A DNA stretch of 64,000 nt from Alphaproteobacteria bacterium MedPE-SWcel (GCA_001874255.1 MPDC01000014.1:48721-112720), one strand, 5' to 3'; counted from the stretch's first letter, positions 17,787-26,661 are shown. The notes: a model not told the origin generated them from the letters alone. A program made the numbers and translations.

Positions 17787-18923
17787 TTAGTCAGCACCAA
17801 AGAGCGTATCAATGCTGGCCGCAGTGGACAGGGGGCTGAACAGCAGCGACAGGGTCTTGGTCCACTGCGCATAGGGCGCCTCGGTCACATAGATGGTGTC
17901 GCCGTCGCGGATCACAAAATCGCGGGCGATGAACAACCCATTGGGCTGGGTGAGGTTCAGCACATAGACCATCCGCTGGGCGCCGATCAGGTCGTTTCGT
18001 CCCAGCACCTGGTTTGAAATCTCTGCCGCTTCGTTGCGGAAGACAAAGACGCCGGTGGGGTCGGACGCGGTTGCGATCAGGCCACCAACCTGCGCGATGG
18101 CCTCCAGCGCGGAGAGGTTTTGGCTCTCAAAGGGCACTCTGGCCTGGGCTGCCGTCGCGCCAAGGGCGGTAAAGGCGCGAGTGTCGGCCTCCACGAGGAT
18201 CTTGTCGCCATTGCGCAGCGCAATATCAAGCTGCGGATTGTCGTAGAGATCTTCGAACCAGACGGTGCCGGTCTGCTGGCCACGAATGATGGTCACCTGT
18301 GCGATTTCCGGTTCGATCGCGATGCCACCGGCCTGGGCCAGCATGGTCGACAGCGTCCGGGTGGGCCGCTCGATTGGATAGACACCCTGACCGCCGACGG
18401 CCCCGGTCAGGCTGACGGTGGCGCCATCCCCGGCGAGGCGACGCACCTGGACTTGTGGATCGGGGGTCTGATCCTCCAGCTTTTCGGTGATCGCTTCGCG
18501 CAGCTGTTCGGGGGTGTTGCCGGAGGCCCGCACACGGCCGGCGTAGGGCACAAAGATATATCCGGCACCATCAACCTGCACCTCTTCGAGCGCCGTGGCA
18601 TTTGCACCGGCACTGGCAAGCAGGCCATCATCGACGTTTTCCCAGATGGTCAGCCCCAGAATGTCACCGGGCCGGATGATGTCCGATGTCAGAACCGACG
18701 CATTGGTGAAAGTGTCCGAAAACCCGAGAGCGGGCACAACGGCGGTGGCGAGGGCAACGCGATCATTGACCGATACCACAAAGGCATCGCCTTGCTTTTG
18801 AACGGATCCCGCGAAAATCTGACGTTTGCTCGGGCCGACCTTGGGCAGCCCGCAGGACGCCGCAAGGGCAACTGCCGTCAGCAATGCCACGGGGCGCGCC
18901 CATCGAAAAAGCATGGGTTTCAC
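17787..18923 (-). CDS. polysaccharide export outer-membrane lipoprotein (Wza/KpsD family)
   Basis: A 378-residue periplasmic/outer-membrane export protein. The N-terminus is a lipoprotein signal with lipobox LAASC near residue 24. A Poly_export domain (IRPGDILGLTIWENVDDG) is followed by SLBB repeats (VSLTGAVGGQGVYPI; later PNGLFIARDFVIRDGDTIYV). The start is GTG: AGGAG is spaced 8 bases from it, too far from the ATG three codons on. It forms the capsule exit channel with KpsC/KpsS products. No KpsM/KpsT transporter or KpsE lies in this window. Confidence 0.88.
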   Translation of the reverse strand: MKPMLFRWARPVALLTAVALAASCGLPKVGPSKRQIFAGSVQKQGDAFVVSVNDRVALATAVVPALGFSDTFTNASVLTSDIIRPGDILGLTIWENVDDGLLASAGANATALEEVQVDGAGYIFVPYAGRVRASGNTPEQLREAITEKLEDQTPDPQVQVRRLAGDGATVSLTGAVGGQGVYPIERPTRTLSTMLAQAGGIAIEPEIAQVTIIRGQQTGTVWFEDLYDNPQLDIALRNGDKILVEADTRAFTALGATAAQARVPFESQNLSALEAIAQVGGLIATASDPTGVFVFRNEAAEISNQVLGRNDLIGAQRMVYVLNLTQPNGLFIARDFVIRDGDTIYVTEAPYAQWTKTLSLLFSPLSTAASIDTLFGAD

Positions 18924-19019
18924 TGCTCGGTCTCCTCGACCTGTTTTTATTTTGCCTCAAGTTTTGCGTGTAAATTAGCCGAGTGTTCCGCAAAAATCCA
19001 GAGTACTGTGCATCCGGGG

Positions 19020-20312
19020 TCAGGTCACGGCACGCAAGTGTTGCCGTGGCGCTGCTGTTCCGGCGAGGAACGCGTCATAGGGGTCCTCGGATGCCAGCAT
19101 CATATCGACGACCTGTCGCAACAATTGCCGACGTCCGGAGCGGGAATAAAATCCGCCCGGCAGCTGCGATGTCTCAAGCAGATACCGTCGGTATTGCTTG
19201 TAGGCGCGTCCGTCCGGGCGGGCGGGCACGGCAAAGAACTCGGTGAGGGGCTGGGTCGAGACGAACTCGGGCTTGTCATAGACGGCTTTGCCGAACACCT
19301 TGAGCGGCAGGCCGCGCCAGAGCACCTGCTGGCCTGCGGTGGAGTTCACGGTGACGGCAGTGCGCGCTTCGTTCAGCAGCTGCGCCAGCTTGCCGCCCCG
19401 CACATAATGGACCCGGTCACTGACGTCATGGGCCCGCGCGATCCGCTTCAGATCACGGCGCAGCGGCACCCGGCCGTCTTCCAGCGGATGGGCCTTGAAG
19501 ACCAAGTGGTGATGCCTCGGCGCACTGGCGGCAAAATCGGTGATCACGGTGTCCAGAAAATCCGTCATAGTGGAAAACGGAGAGTGGGCCTGAAAGGCGC
19601 TGTCATGTTCGAGCTGCAGCAGCGCAAGATGGTAGGGAAAGCCGCCGTTGCGAATGCGCGTGGTGGCGATCCGGCGGTCGAGCGCGTGCATCGGCATCAT
19701 CAGCAGCCGCCGCAAATAGAGCTGAAATTCGCGTGTGACCGGCAAGGTCCGATGCGGCCGAAAGCTCGGGTAGCCGCGGTTCCAGAACATGACGAACCAG
19801 TGATAGAGCGCGCCGTAGATCACATGTTGCCGGGTGTCCCCCCAATGGGCGGGGGGCAGCGGCATGTCCAGCTCGCTCCGGGCGAGCGCCTCTTCCATCT
19901 CGGCGACCGGCATCTGCATCAGACGGGAGTGGCCGTTGCTGCCGCCCCGCTCGTAGGTGACCCAGTAGGGCCGGAGGTACCCTTCCTCGAACACATGGAC
20001 GGTCACAGCCCGGCTGCGCGCGATTTCGATCGCCCGGGCATGAACCGGACGGGTGTCGCCATAGAGGACAATGTCGGTCACATCCTGCGCATCCAGCAAT
20101 TCGGCAAAGCGGTCCGGCCAGTCCTCGGGCGTGCCCTTGTAGGGGATGTAGCTTTGTCGGTCGGTCCAGAAGACCCGGTCGCCGGTATTGAACCCGACGC
20201 GGTGAACCCGACAGCCCGCCGATCGCAAAAGACGCGCGAGCGCTGCAAAAAATGGCCCATGTGGACCTTGCAGGAACAAAAAGCTGCGCGTGTCAGCGGA
20301 AGGCTGGGGCAT
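19020..20312 (-). CDS. kpsS: capsule polysaccharide biosynthesis/export protein KpsS
   Basis: A 430-residue KpsS/LipB-type protein; residues about 110-135 carry the diagnostic FEEGYLRPYWVTYERGG. Partner of KpsC in Kdo-linker synthesis. It is the first of three minus-strand capsule genes (kpsS, export lipoprotein, kpsC). A 96-bp gap with an A+T-rich core separates it from the export gene, so that gene may have its own promoter. Confidence 0.9.
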   Translation of the reverse strand: MPQPSADTRSFLFLQGPHGPFFAALARLLRSAGCRVHRVGFNTGDRVFWTDRQSYIPYKGTPEDWPDRFAELLDAQDVTDIVLYGDTRPVHARAIEIARSRAVTVHVFEEGYLRPYWVTYERGGSNGHSRLMQMPVAEMEEALARSELDMPLPPAHWGDTRQHVIYGALYHWFVMFWNRGYPSFRPHRTLPVTREFQLYLRRLLMMPMHALDRRIATTRIRNGGFPYHLALLQLEHDSAFQAHSPFSTMTDFLDTVITDFAASAPRHHHLVFKAHPLEDGRVPLRRDLKRIARAHDVSDRVHYVRGGKLAQLLNEARTAVTVNSTAGQQVLWRGLPLKVFGKAVYDKPEFVSTQPLTEFFAVPARPDGRAYKQYRRYLLETSQLPGGFYSRSGRRQLLRQVVDMMLASEDPYDAFLAGTAAPRQHLRAVT

Positions 20313-20504
20313 CTGTGCGGCGGTCCTTTGGTCGCGTGTTGAAAAAAGCGGCGGGGATTTGGATCAATTTCCACCTATTCTAGGGCCAAACTATGACCAG
20401 ATGCTTCACCACGGCAAGCGCGCTCTTGAGCCGGGCGCGGTCAGGGGCTAGCTCTGGGCCAAAGGTGCGTCCCCTGTGGCGCGAAAATTCGAAGGAGACA
20501 GCCC

Positions 20505-21092
20505 ATGTTCACCGGGATCATCACCGATGTCGGCACCCTCGTCGCGTTGGAGCAGGAGGGCGATCTGCGCGCCCGTATCCAGACCGGCTATGACACCGCC
20601 AGCATCGACATGGGGGCCTCTATTGCCTCGGATGGGGTCTGTCTGACGGTCGTGGCGCTGGGCGCGGATTGGTACGACGTCCAGATCTCGGCCGAGACGG
20701 TGTCAAAGACCAACCTCGATACCTGGGTCGTGGGCAAGCGGGTGAACCTGGAACGGGCGCTGAAAGTCGGCGACGAACTGGGAGGCCACATCGTGTCGGG
20801 CCATGTGGATGGCGTGGCCGAGGTCGTGGGCCTGCGGGATGAGGGCGACAGCACCCGGGTTACGCTGCGGGCACCCGAGAGCCTGGCCCGGTTCATCGCG
20901 CCAAAAGGGTCGGTGGCGCTGAATGGCACCTCGTTGACGGTGAATGAGGTCGAGGGGTGCGAGTTCGGGATCAATTTCATTCCACACACCAAAGAGGTTA
21001 CCACCTGGGGCGATGTGAAGCAGGGGGATCGCGTGAACCTTGAGATCGACACATTGGCGCGCTACGTGGCACGCCTGCAGGAGAGTCTCTAG
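20505..21092 (+). CDS. ribE: riboflavin synthase alpha chain
   Basis: Dismutates two 6,7-dimethyl-8-ribityllumazine molecules to riboflavin. 195 residues, beginning MFTGIITDVGTL as in the family, with two lumazine-binding barrels (second begins near residue 97). GAAGGAGA provides a good ribosome site. The stop codon is directly followed by the ATG of the next gene. No FMN riboswitch signature is visible upstream. Confidence 0.95.
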   Translation: MFTGIITDVGTLVALEQEGDLRARIQTGYDTASIDMGASIASDGVCLTVVALGADWYDVQISAETVSKTNLDTWVVGKRVNLERALKVGDELGGHIVSGHVDGVAEVVGLRDEGDSTRVTLRAPESLARFIAPKGSVALNGTSLTVNEVEGCEFGINFIPHTKEVTTWGDVKQGDRVNLEIDTLARYVARLQESL

Positions 21093-21674
21093 ATGGCTGT
21101 CGTGGCGGGGCTGGGCCATAACGGCGGCCCGAGCATGGAGCCGGGAAAGCTCTGGCGGACCCATGCATGGCGCTCGGCGCAGAAGAAGCTGATGCCCAAC
21201 ACCATCCCCAAGCTGGTGCTGCAGATGCGGCTGAAGCGGGCCGCCGAGCTGGGCATGGACTACAAGACCTACGCAAAGGTACGGCAAACCTCGGGCCGGG
21301 ACGTGCTGGGGCTGTTGTTTTCGTCAAATGCGCTGCAGTTGTTTGGCCGCCCCGAGATGCCGGAGAGAGAGGCGGAGACCTTGGCAAAGGTGGCCGGGGC
21401 CGGCCGTCTGGCGCTGGTCCATCGCCCCCTGAGACCAGACGGCGTTGCCGAGGCGAACCCGGTGCTGGATACAACCGGGCAGGCGCCGGTCTTTACCGAC
21501 GGCTGGGGTCACATTCGCGAGACGGTGCAGGGGATTATCCACGCGCGCGGGCTCTCCGGGTCTTCGGTGGTGGTCATCGGTGATGCCCCGCTGGAACATG
21601 AATGGAGCACCGCCGGACGCGCGGCGGCTTATCTGAGTGCTGCGGAATATTTCCGCGACGACAGGGTCGGGTGA
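21093..21674 (+). CDS. unknown protein within the riboflavin operon
   Basis: A 193-residue cytoplasmic protein whose ATG touches the ribE stop (TAGATG), so it is translationally coupled to ribE. The N-terminus GLGHNGGPSMEPG is glycine-rich; a basic helical part follows (residues 20-60) and the second half contains DGWGHIRETVQGII and VVVIGDAPLEHEW. I recognise no catalytic domain. Its position between ribE and ribBX suggests a link to flavin supply, but this is inference from context only. Confidence 0.75.
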   Translation: MAVVAGLGHNGGPSMEPGKLWRTHAWRSAQKKLMPNTIPKLVLQMRLKRAAELGMDYKTYAKVRQTSGRDVLGLLFSSNALQLFGRPEMPEREAETLAKVAGAGRLALVHRPLRPDGVAEANPVLDTTGQAPVFTDGWGHIRETVQGIIHARGLSGSSVVVIGDAPLEHEWSTAGRAAAYLSAAEYFRDDRVG

Positions 21675-21881
21675 TACGATCATCGCCCGGAATGGGAGGT
21701 GTCAGGAGGCTGGCGACGATGGTGCAGACATGCACAGATTGAGTGCCTGTGACGTGCCTGCATATGCCGTGCGCAGGGCTGGTATTTGCGCCTTTCGTGG
21801 TCTATTTCGGCTTGCATGACCTTTGTCGTGGCCAGGCATCGCCTGAACCGCGAGTCCTCACCAGCGAAAGACCTGCCGCCC

Positions 21882-23006
21882 ATGAGCTATGAAACGCCCG
21901 GTCCCGTCGAAGCCGAATTGCGGGAAGCCATCAGTCCCATCGAGGATATCATCGAAGAGGCTCGCAAGGGGCGGATGTATATTCTCGTGGACCATGAGGA
22001 TCGCGAAAACGAGGGCGATCTGGTGATCGCAGCCGAATTCGCGGATGCGGAGGCGATCAACTTCATGGCCACCCATGGGCGGGGGCTGATCTGTCTGCCG
22101 ATGACGGCCGAGCGGATCGACCGCCTTGGATTGCCGATGATGGCGGTGAACAACTCGTCCCGCCACGAAACCGCCTTTACCGTCTCGATCGAAGCCCGCG
22201 AAGGGGTCTCGACCGGGATTTCGGCGGCTGACCGGGCGTTGACCGTGGCCACGGCCGTGAACGAACAGAACACGATGACCAGCCTCGCCACTCCGGGCCA
22301 TGTGTTCCCGTTGCGGGCCAAGCGCGGCGGGGTTCTGGTGCGGGCCGGCCATACCGAGGCGGCGGTGGATATCTCCCGCCTGGCCGGGCTGAAGCCTGCG
22401 GGCGTGATCTGCGAGATCATGAAAGAAGACGGCACCATGGCGCGGCTGCCGGATCTGGTGGAGTTTGCAAAGACCCACGACATGAAGATCGGCACCATCT
22501 CCGATCTGATCTCCTACCGCACCAAGAATGACAACCTCGTGGATGAAACGGGGCGGTCCACGGTGACCTCCGAATATGGCGGCGACTGGGAGATGCGTCT
22601 GTTTACCGACCAAACCCATGACGTGGAGCATGTGGTTCTGATCAAGGGCGACATCACGACGCCGGAGCCGGTCCTGACGCGGACCCATGCTCTGCACGAG
22701 GCCTCTGACCTGTTGGGGCTGGGGCCGAAACCGGCGGGTGAGTTGCCAAAGGCAATGCAGCTGGTCGCCGAAGAGGGGCGCGGTATCGTCTGTCTCTTCC
22801 GGCAACCGCGCAATGCGCTTTATGCGGCCGAAGAGGACGGACCCCGCACCATCAAGCAAACCGGCCTTGGCGCACAGATTCTCAATAAACTCGGCGTGGA
22901 AGAGCTGATCCTGCTCACCGACTCGCCGAAAACGAAATACCTTGGCCTTGATGCCTACGGGTTGTCCATTGTCGGCACCCGTCCCATCTTGTCATCCGGA
23001 TCCTGA
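21882..23006 (+). CDS. ribB: 3,4-dihydroxy-2-butanone-4-phosphate synthase with degenerate GTP cyclohydrolase II domain (RibBX type)
   Basis: 374 residues. The N-terminal half is a complete DHBP synthase: DHEDRENEGDLV (37-48), ATHGRGLICL (63-72) and RAGHTEAAVDISRL (154-167); it makes the four-carbon unit of riboflavin from ribulose 5-phosphate. The C-terminal half aligns with GTP cyclohydrolase II, but the zinc motif Cys-x10-Cys-x-Cys is replaced by RTHALHEASDLLGLG (267-281, no cysteine) and the QEGRGIGL loop is altered, so GTP cyclohydrolase activity is unlikely. ATG 21882 has a weak ribosome site; earlier in-frame starts are possible. Confidence 0.9.
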   Translation: MSYETPGPVEAELREAISPIEDIIEEARKGRMYILVDHEDRENEGDLVIAAEFADAEAINFMATHGRGLICLPMTAERIDRLGLPMMAVNNSSRHETAFTVSIEAREGVSTGISAADRALTVATAVNEQNTMTSLATPGHVFPLRAKRGGVLVRAGHTEAAVDISRLAGLKPAGVICEIMKEDGTMARLPDLVEFAKTHDMKIGTISDLISYRTKNDNLVDETGRSTVTSEYGGDWEMRLFTDQTHDVEHVVLIKGDITTPEPVLTRTHALHEASDLLGLGPKPAGELPKAMQLVAEEGRGIVCLFRQPRNALYAAEEDGPRTIKQTGLGAQILNKLGVEELILLTDSPKTKYLGLDAYGLSIVGTRPILSSGS

Positions 23007-23020
23007 AGGAGGCCTCTTCC

Positions 23021-23545
23021 ATGGCTGGACATGAAACTCACTACATCCTGCCGCGCCCGACATTCGACAAGCCGGTCAAGCTGCTGATCGTGGTCTCGCC
23101 CTACTACAAGGACATTGCCGACAATATGGTTGCAGGCGCCGTGTCCGAGATCGAGGCCGTGGGCGGCACCTATGAGGTGATCGAGGTGCCCGGCGCGCTG
23201 GAGATCCCGACCGCGATCGGAATTTCCGACCGGTCGGCAAACTTTGACGGCTATGTGGCGCTGGGCTGCGTGATCCGCGGAGAAACGACGCATTACGATA
23301 CGGTCTGCAATGACAGCTCGCGCGCGATCCAGCTTTTGGGTCTGCAGGGGCTTTGCATCGGTAATGGCATTCTGACGGTGGAAAACCGCAAGCAGGCAGA
23401 GGTGCGCGCCGACCCGGACGATCAAAACAAGGGCGGTGGCGCTGCGGCTGCAGCCTTGCATCTGATCGCGCTGGCGCGTAAGTGGGGCGCCCAGACCAAG
23501 GGAGTCGGTTTCAAACCTTCCTCCGACTCCTATCGGATCGCTTAA
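23021..23545 (+). CDS. ribH: 6,7-dimethyl-8-ribityllumazine synthase
   Basis: Condenses the RibD/RibB products to lumazine, the substrate of RibE. 174 residues with EVPGALEIP (about 57-65) and GCVIRGETTHYD (about 86-97), including the histidine used as general acid/base. Good AGGAGG site (about 23007-23012). It follows ribBX after 14 bp and precedes nusB by 23 bp: the usual ribH-nusB pairing. Confidence 0.96.
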   Translation: MAGHETHYILPRPTFDKPVKLLIVVSPYYKDIADNMVAGAVSEIEAVGGTYEVIEVPGALEIPTAIGISDRSANFDGYVALGCVIRGETTHYDTVCNDSSRAIQLLGLQGLCIGNGILTVENRKQAEVRADPDDQNKGGGAAAAALHLIALARKWGAQTKGVGFKPSSDSYRIA

Positions 23546-23568
23546 TCAGAAAACGGATTGACCACGTC

Positions 23569-24063
23569 ATGACCTCGAAAGACGCCTCGAAACCGGCTCA
23601 GACGCCGGCAAGGAACAAGACGCAGGCGCGGTCCGCGGCCCGTCTGTACGCGGTGCAGGCCCTGTTCCAGATGGAACAGAGCGATCAGTCCTTTGACAAG
23701 GTCATTGTCGAATTCGAGGACCACCGGTTTGGCGCGGTCTATGACGACGACGAATATGCCGAGGGCGATCCGAAGTTGTTTCGCCAGCTGGTCCGCGAAG
23801 CGGTCAATCATCAGGCCAAGATCGACCAGATGACAGACCGGGCGCTGGTGGCGAAATGGCCGATTGCCCGTATCGATCCGACCCTGCGTGCGTTGTTTCG
23901 TGCCGCCGGTGCGGAATTCGTCGAATGCGGCACCCCCGTGAAGGTGGTCATCAACGAATATGTCGATATCGCGCGCGCCTTCTTTCCCGAAGGCAAGGAG
24001 CCGAGCTTTGTGAATGCGGTTCTGGACCACATGGCACGCGAGGCCAAGCCCGAGGCATTCTGA
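23569..24063 (+). CDS. nusB: transcription antitermination factor NusB
   Basis: RNA-binding partner of NusE (S10) in rRNA antitermination. 164 residues with a basic N-terminus, RSAARLYAVQALFQMEQ (about 22-38) and the C-terminal VINEYVDIARAFFPE...SFVNAVLD segment. The frame is open from 23482, inside ribH, but ATG 23569 gives the normal length. Last gene of the riboflavin operon, ended by the terminator at 24295-24324. Confidence 0.95.
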   Translation: MTSKDASKPAQTPARNKTQARSAARLYAVQALFQMEQSDQSFDKVIVEFEDHRFGAVYDDDEYAEGDPKLFRQLVREAVNHQAKIDQMTDRALVAKWPIARIDPTLRALFRAAGAEFVECGTPVKVVINEYVDIARAFFPEGKEPSFVNAVLDHMAREAKPEAF

Positions 24064-24168
24064 TCCCCTGCGCGCGGGGCTTTCGGCTGGGTGCCAGATG
24101 TGCAGCAGATCACTGATGCGCTCCGGATCACAGGGCGCCAGATCAACCGGCGCCTGATCGCGGGACAG

Positions 24169-24266
24169 TCAGGCCACAAGAAAGTCAGGCCACGAGAAAG
24201 TCAGGCCAAAAAAACGGGGCCAAAAAACTGGGCCAAAAAAACTGGGCCACAGAAAATCGGGCCACA
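24169..24266. repeat. degenerate tandem repeat, about 7 units of 13-16 bp
   Basis: GGCC anchors recur at 24172, 24188, 24204, 24218, 24231, 24245 and 24260. The first three units are 16 bp (TCAGGCCACAAGAAAG type), later ones 13-15 bp and richer in A (GGGCCAAAAAACT). The array lies between the nusB stop and its terminator, so it would be transcribed as 3' UTR. Confidence 0.85.
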
Positions 24267-24294
24267 GCTTCGCGCGCGACGCGCTATGAGGCCG

Positions 24295-24324
24295 GGTGCA
24301 GGGCGAAAGCCTTGCGCCTTTTTT
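24295..24324 (+). terminator. rho-independent terminator of the rib-nusB operon
   Basis: GGTGCAGGG pairs with CCTTGCGCC (two G-U wobbles) around the loop CGAAAG and is followed by TTTTTT. Confidence 0.82.
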
Positions 24325-24521
24325 CGTTGCGTTCGCAACCGGAGGCGGAATGAGCTCCGACCGCCAGAGCCCAGCAGCACGGTACAATAATGGGCTCCAG
24401 ATTTGCGTTGCGAGACAATTTCTGTCAGCCTGTAAACCATAAACAGTCGTCTCCGGTCTCGGGGTCGGCTGCGACACCCGGAAACAAAGGCCCCTTAGGG
24501 CTGGCAGAAACAGGAGGGGAT

Positions 24522-24953
24522 ATGTTTCAAAAAATAGTCGTGCCGATTGACTTGGCGCATGAGGCTGCGCTGGGGAAAACTCTGCAGGTGGCCGCAGATC
24601 TGGCCCGCAGCCACAAGGCGAGCCTGTGCTTCGTGGGGGTTGCGTCCTCCGCGCCGGGGGGCGTGGCACGAACGCCGGAAGAGTATGACGCAAAGCTGCA
24701 GAGTTTCGCAGCGAGCCAGACAGCCCAGCATGGGGTGCCGGCCAGCGGTCACACGATCATCAGCCACGATCCCGCAGTGGAGTTGAACAAGGCGTTGGAA
24801 AAGGCGATCAGGGATCTCGGTGCGGATCTGGTGGTCATGGCCACCCATGTGCCAAATATATCCGACTACATCTGGGCGGGACATGGCGCGCATGTGGCGG
24901 CGCATAGTCCGGCGTCCGTGCTCCTTGTTCGCGACCAGGATTCGACAAATTGA
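24522..24953 (+). CDS. universal stress protein (UspA family)
   Basis: A 143-residue single Usp domain, beginning MFQKIVVPIDL and ending with the C-terminal strand SPASVLLVRDQ. The ATP-binding Usp signature (G-x2-G-x9-G-S/T) is modified to GHGAHVAAHSPAS, so nucleotide binding is uncertain. AGGAGGGG precedes the ATG. It lies 25 bp upstream of a BCCT transporter on the same strand; paired Usp and osmolyte-transporter genes (TeaD with the TeaABC ectoine transporter) suggest it regulates transport activity. Confidence 0.9.
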   Translation: MFQKIVVPIDLAHEAALGKTLQVAADLARSHKASLCFVGVASSAPGGVARTPEEYDAKLQSFAASQTAQHGVPASGHTIISHDPAVELNKALEKAIRDLGADLVVMATHVPNISDYIWAGHGAHVAAHSPASVLLVRDQDSTN

Positions 24954-24978
24954 AACTCCAGAACGAAAGGCGGCAGCA

Positions 24979-26628
24979 ATGACCGACCAAACGACGGAAA
25001 CGTCCGACGGGATCCCCGGCCCGGACGGCGCTGCGCATGTAATCGATACTGAATACCAAATCGGACAGGACAATGTGGAGGGCAGTGTCGGCCCGTTTGG
25101 CTTTGACATCCACAATCCGGTTTTCATGGTCTCTGGCGCCGCGATCGTGGCGTTCGTGTTCTACACCCTTGCCCTGCCGGAGCAGGCGGGGGCCGTGTTT
25201 TCCTGGCTCTTCAGCTCTGTCACCAAGGGGTTTGACTGGTTCTTCATCGGGGCCGCGAACATCTTCGTGCTCTTTTGCCTGATGCTGATCGTGACACCTC
25301 TGGGCAGTGTTCGGCTCGGCGGCACGGAGGCGACGCCTGACTACAGCTACATCGGGTGGTTTGCGATGCTATTTGCGGCCGGGATGGGGATCGGATTGAT
25401 GTTCTACGGTGTCTCGGAACCTCTGAGCCACTTTGCCTCCTCCATGGGCGGAACCGCGACCGAAGGGGGCATGCGCACGGATTGGGCCCCCTTGGGCGCA
25501 GCCTCTGGCAACGAGGCCGAAGCGATGCGCCTTGGCATGGCGGCGACGATTTTTCACTGGGGGCTGCACCCTTGGGCGATCTACGCTGTGGTTGCACTAG
25601 CGCTGGCATTGTTCAGCTATAACAAAGGCTTGCCTCTGACGATCCGGTCGGCGTTCTACCCGGTGTTCGGCGATGCGGTTTGGGGGTGGGTCGGCCACCT
25701 GATCGACACGCTCGCGGTTTTTGCGACGCTGTTCGGGCTGGCGACGTCGCTGGGGTTCGGCGCGACGCAGGCCAATGCGGGACTGAACGAATTGTTCGGA
25801 GTGCCCGTCGGTTCCACCACCGAGGTGGTGTTGATCTCGGCCATCACGGCGATTGCGCTGGTGTCGGTCCTGCGGGGCCTTGATGGCGGCGTGAAGATCC
25901 TGTCGGAGATCAATATGGGGCTGGCTTTCGTCTTGTTGATCTTCGTGCTGTTGGTGGGGCCGACGCTGTTCCTGCTGTCGTTGTTCTGGGACTCACTGGT
26001 GGCCTACGTCCAGTATCTGCCGGCGCTCTCGAACCCAATCGGTCGGGAAGACGTGAACTTCAGCCAGGGGTGGACATCGTTCTATTGGGCATGGTGGATT
26101 TCCTGGTCGCCGTTTGTGGGGATGTTCATCGCGCGCGTCAGCAGGGGCCGCACCGTACGCGAATTCATCATTTGCGTATTGCTGATCCCGTCGATCGTCT
26201 GCGTGATGTGGATGAGCGTCTTTGGCGGCACGGCGATGTATCAGGTGGTCACCGACGGCTACACGGTGGCACAGGACGCGGCGCTGGAGCTGAAGCTGTT
26301 CAAGATGCTTGACGTCATGCCATTGGCGGGGATCACGTCGCTGGTCGGCATCGTGCTGGTGATCGTGTTCTTCGTGACCTCGTCGGATTCCGGCTCTCTG
26401 GTGATCGACACGATCACTGCGGGGGGAAAGGTTGACGCGCCCGTGCCTCAACGCGCGTTCTGGTGCATCTTCGAGGGGGCCGTCGCGATCGTGTTGTTGC
26501 TGAGCGCAGGCGGCCTGCAGTCGCTGCAGTCGATGGTAATCTCGACCGGTTTGCCATTCACAGTCGTGCTGTTGTTGATGTGCTATGCCATCCTGCGCGG
26601 CCTGATGAGCGAGAGGCGCAATACCTAG
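24979..26628 (+). CDS. BCCT-family transporter (betaine/choline/carnitine type)
   Basis: A 549-residue inner-membrane secondary transporter with about 12 helices. It has the BCCT motifs GMGIGLMFYGVSEPL (glycine-rich TM helix; the GMGIG form is that of ion-coupled members such as BetP rather than CaiT) and the TM8 segment with SWSPFVGMFIARVSRGRTVREF. HWGLHPWAIY is also conserved. Likely substrates are glycine betaine, choline or DMSP; the sequence does not decide. ATG 24979 gives a normal cytoplasmic N-terminus; the frame reaches back into the Usp gene. Terminator at 26662. Confidence 0.92.
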   Translation: MTDQTTETSDGIPGPDGAAHVIDTEYQIGQDNVEGSVGPFGFDIHNPVFMVSGAAIVAFVFYTLALPEQAGAVFSWLFSSVTKGFDWFFIGAANIFVLFCLMLIVTPLGSVRLGGTEATPDYSYIGWFAMLFAAGMGIGLMFYGVSEPLSHFASSMGGTATEGGMRTDWAPLGAASGNEAEAMRLGMAATIFHWGLHPWAIYAVVALALALFSYNKGLPLTIRSAFYPVFGDAVWGWVGHLIDTLAVFATLFGLATSLGFGATQANAGLNELFGVPVGSTTEVVLISAITAIALVSVLRGLDGGVKILSEINMGLAFVLLIFVLLVGPTLFLLSLFWDSLVAYVQYLPALSNPIGREDVNFSQGWTSFYWAWWISWSPFVGMFIARVSRGRTVREFIICVLLIPSIVCVMWMSVFGGTAMYQVVTDGYTVAQDAALELKLFKMLDVMPLAGITSLVGIVLVIVFFVTSSDSGSLVIDTITAGGKVDAPVPQRAFWCIFEGAVAIVLLLSAGGLQSLQSMVISTGLPFTVVLLLMCYAILRGLMSERRNT

Positions 26629-26661
26629 CACACGCGCGAAAGCGGTCCGCGGATCAGAGAG

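Larger units (their letters stand above)
24064..24521. other. 458-bp spacer between nusB and the stress protein gene
   Basis: Holds a seven-unit tandem repeat (24169-24266) and a terminator (24295-24324). No gene is supported. The promoter of the stress protein/BCCT operon should lie between 24330 and 24510, but I see no clear hexamers. Confidence 0.5.

Noticed and set aside
18120..20342. 740-codon plus-strand frame opposite the export lipoprotein and kpsS genes
   Set aside because: It runs across two real minus-strand genes and their spacer, has no domain and no ribosome site. A frame this long is unusual but explained by G+C bias.
21675..21881. FMN riboswitch before ribBX
   Set aside because: The conserved RFN-element blocks are not found, and the gene is internal to an operon.
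24169..24266. Possible CRISPR array
   Set aside because: Units are 13-16 bp with almost no spacer, far from the 24-40 bp repeats and similar spacers of CRISPR, and no cas gene is present.
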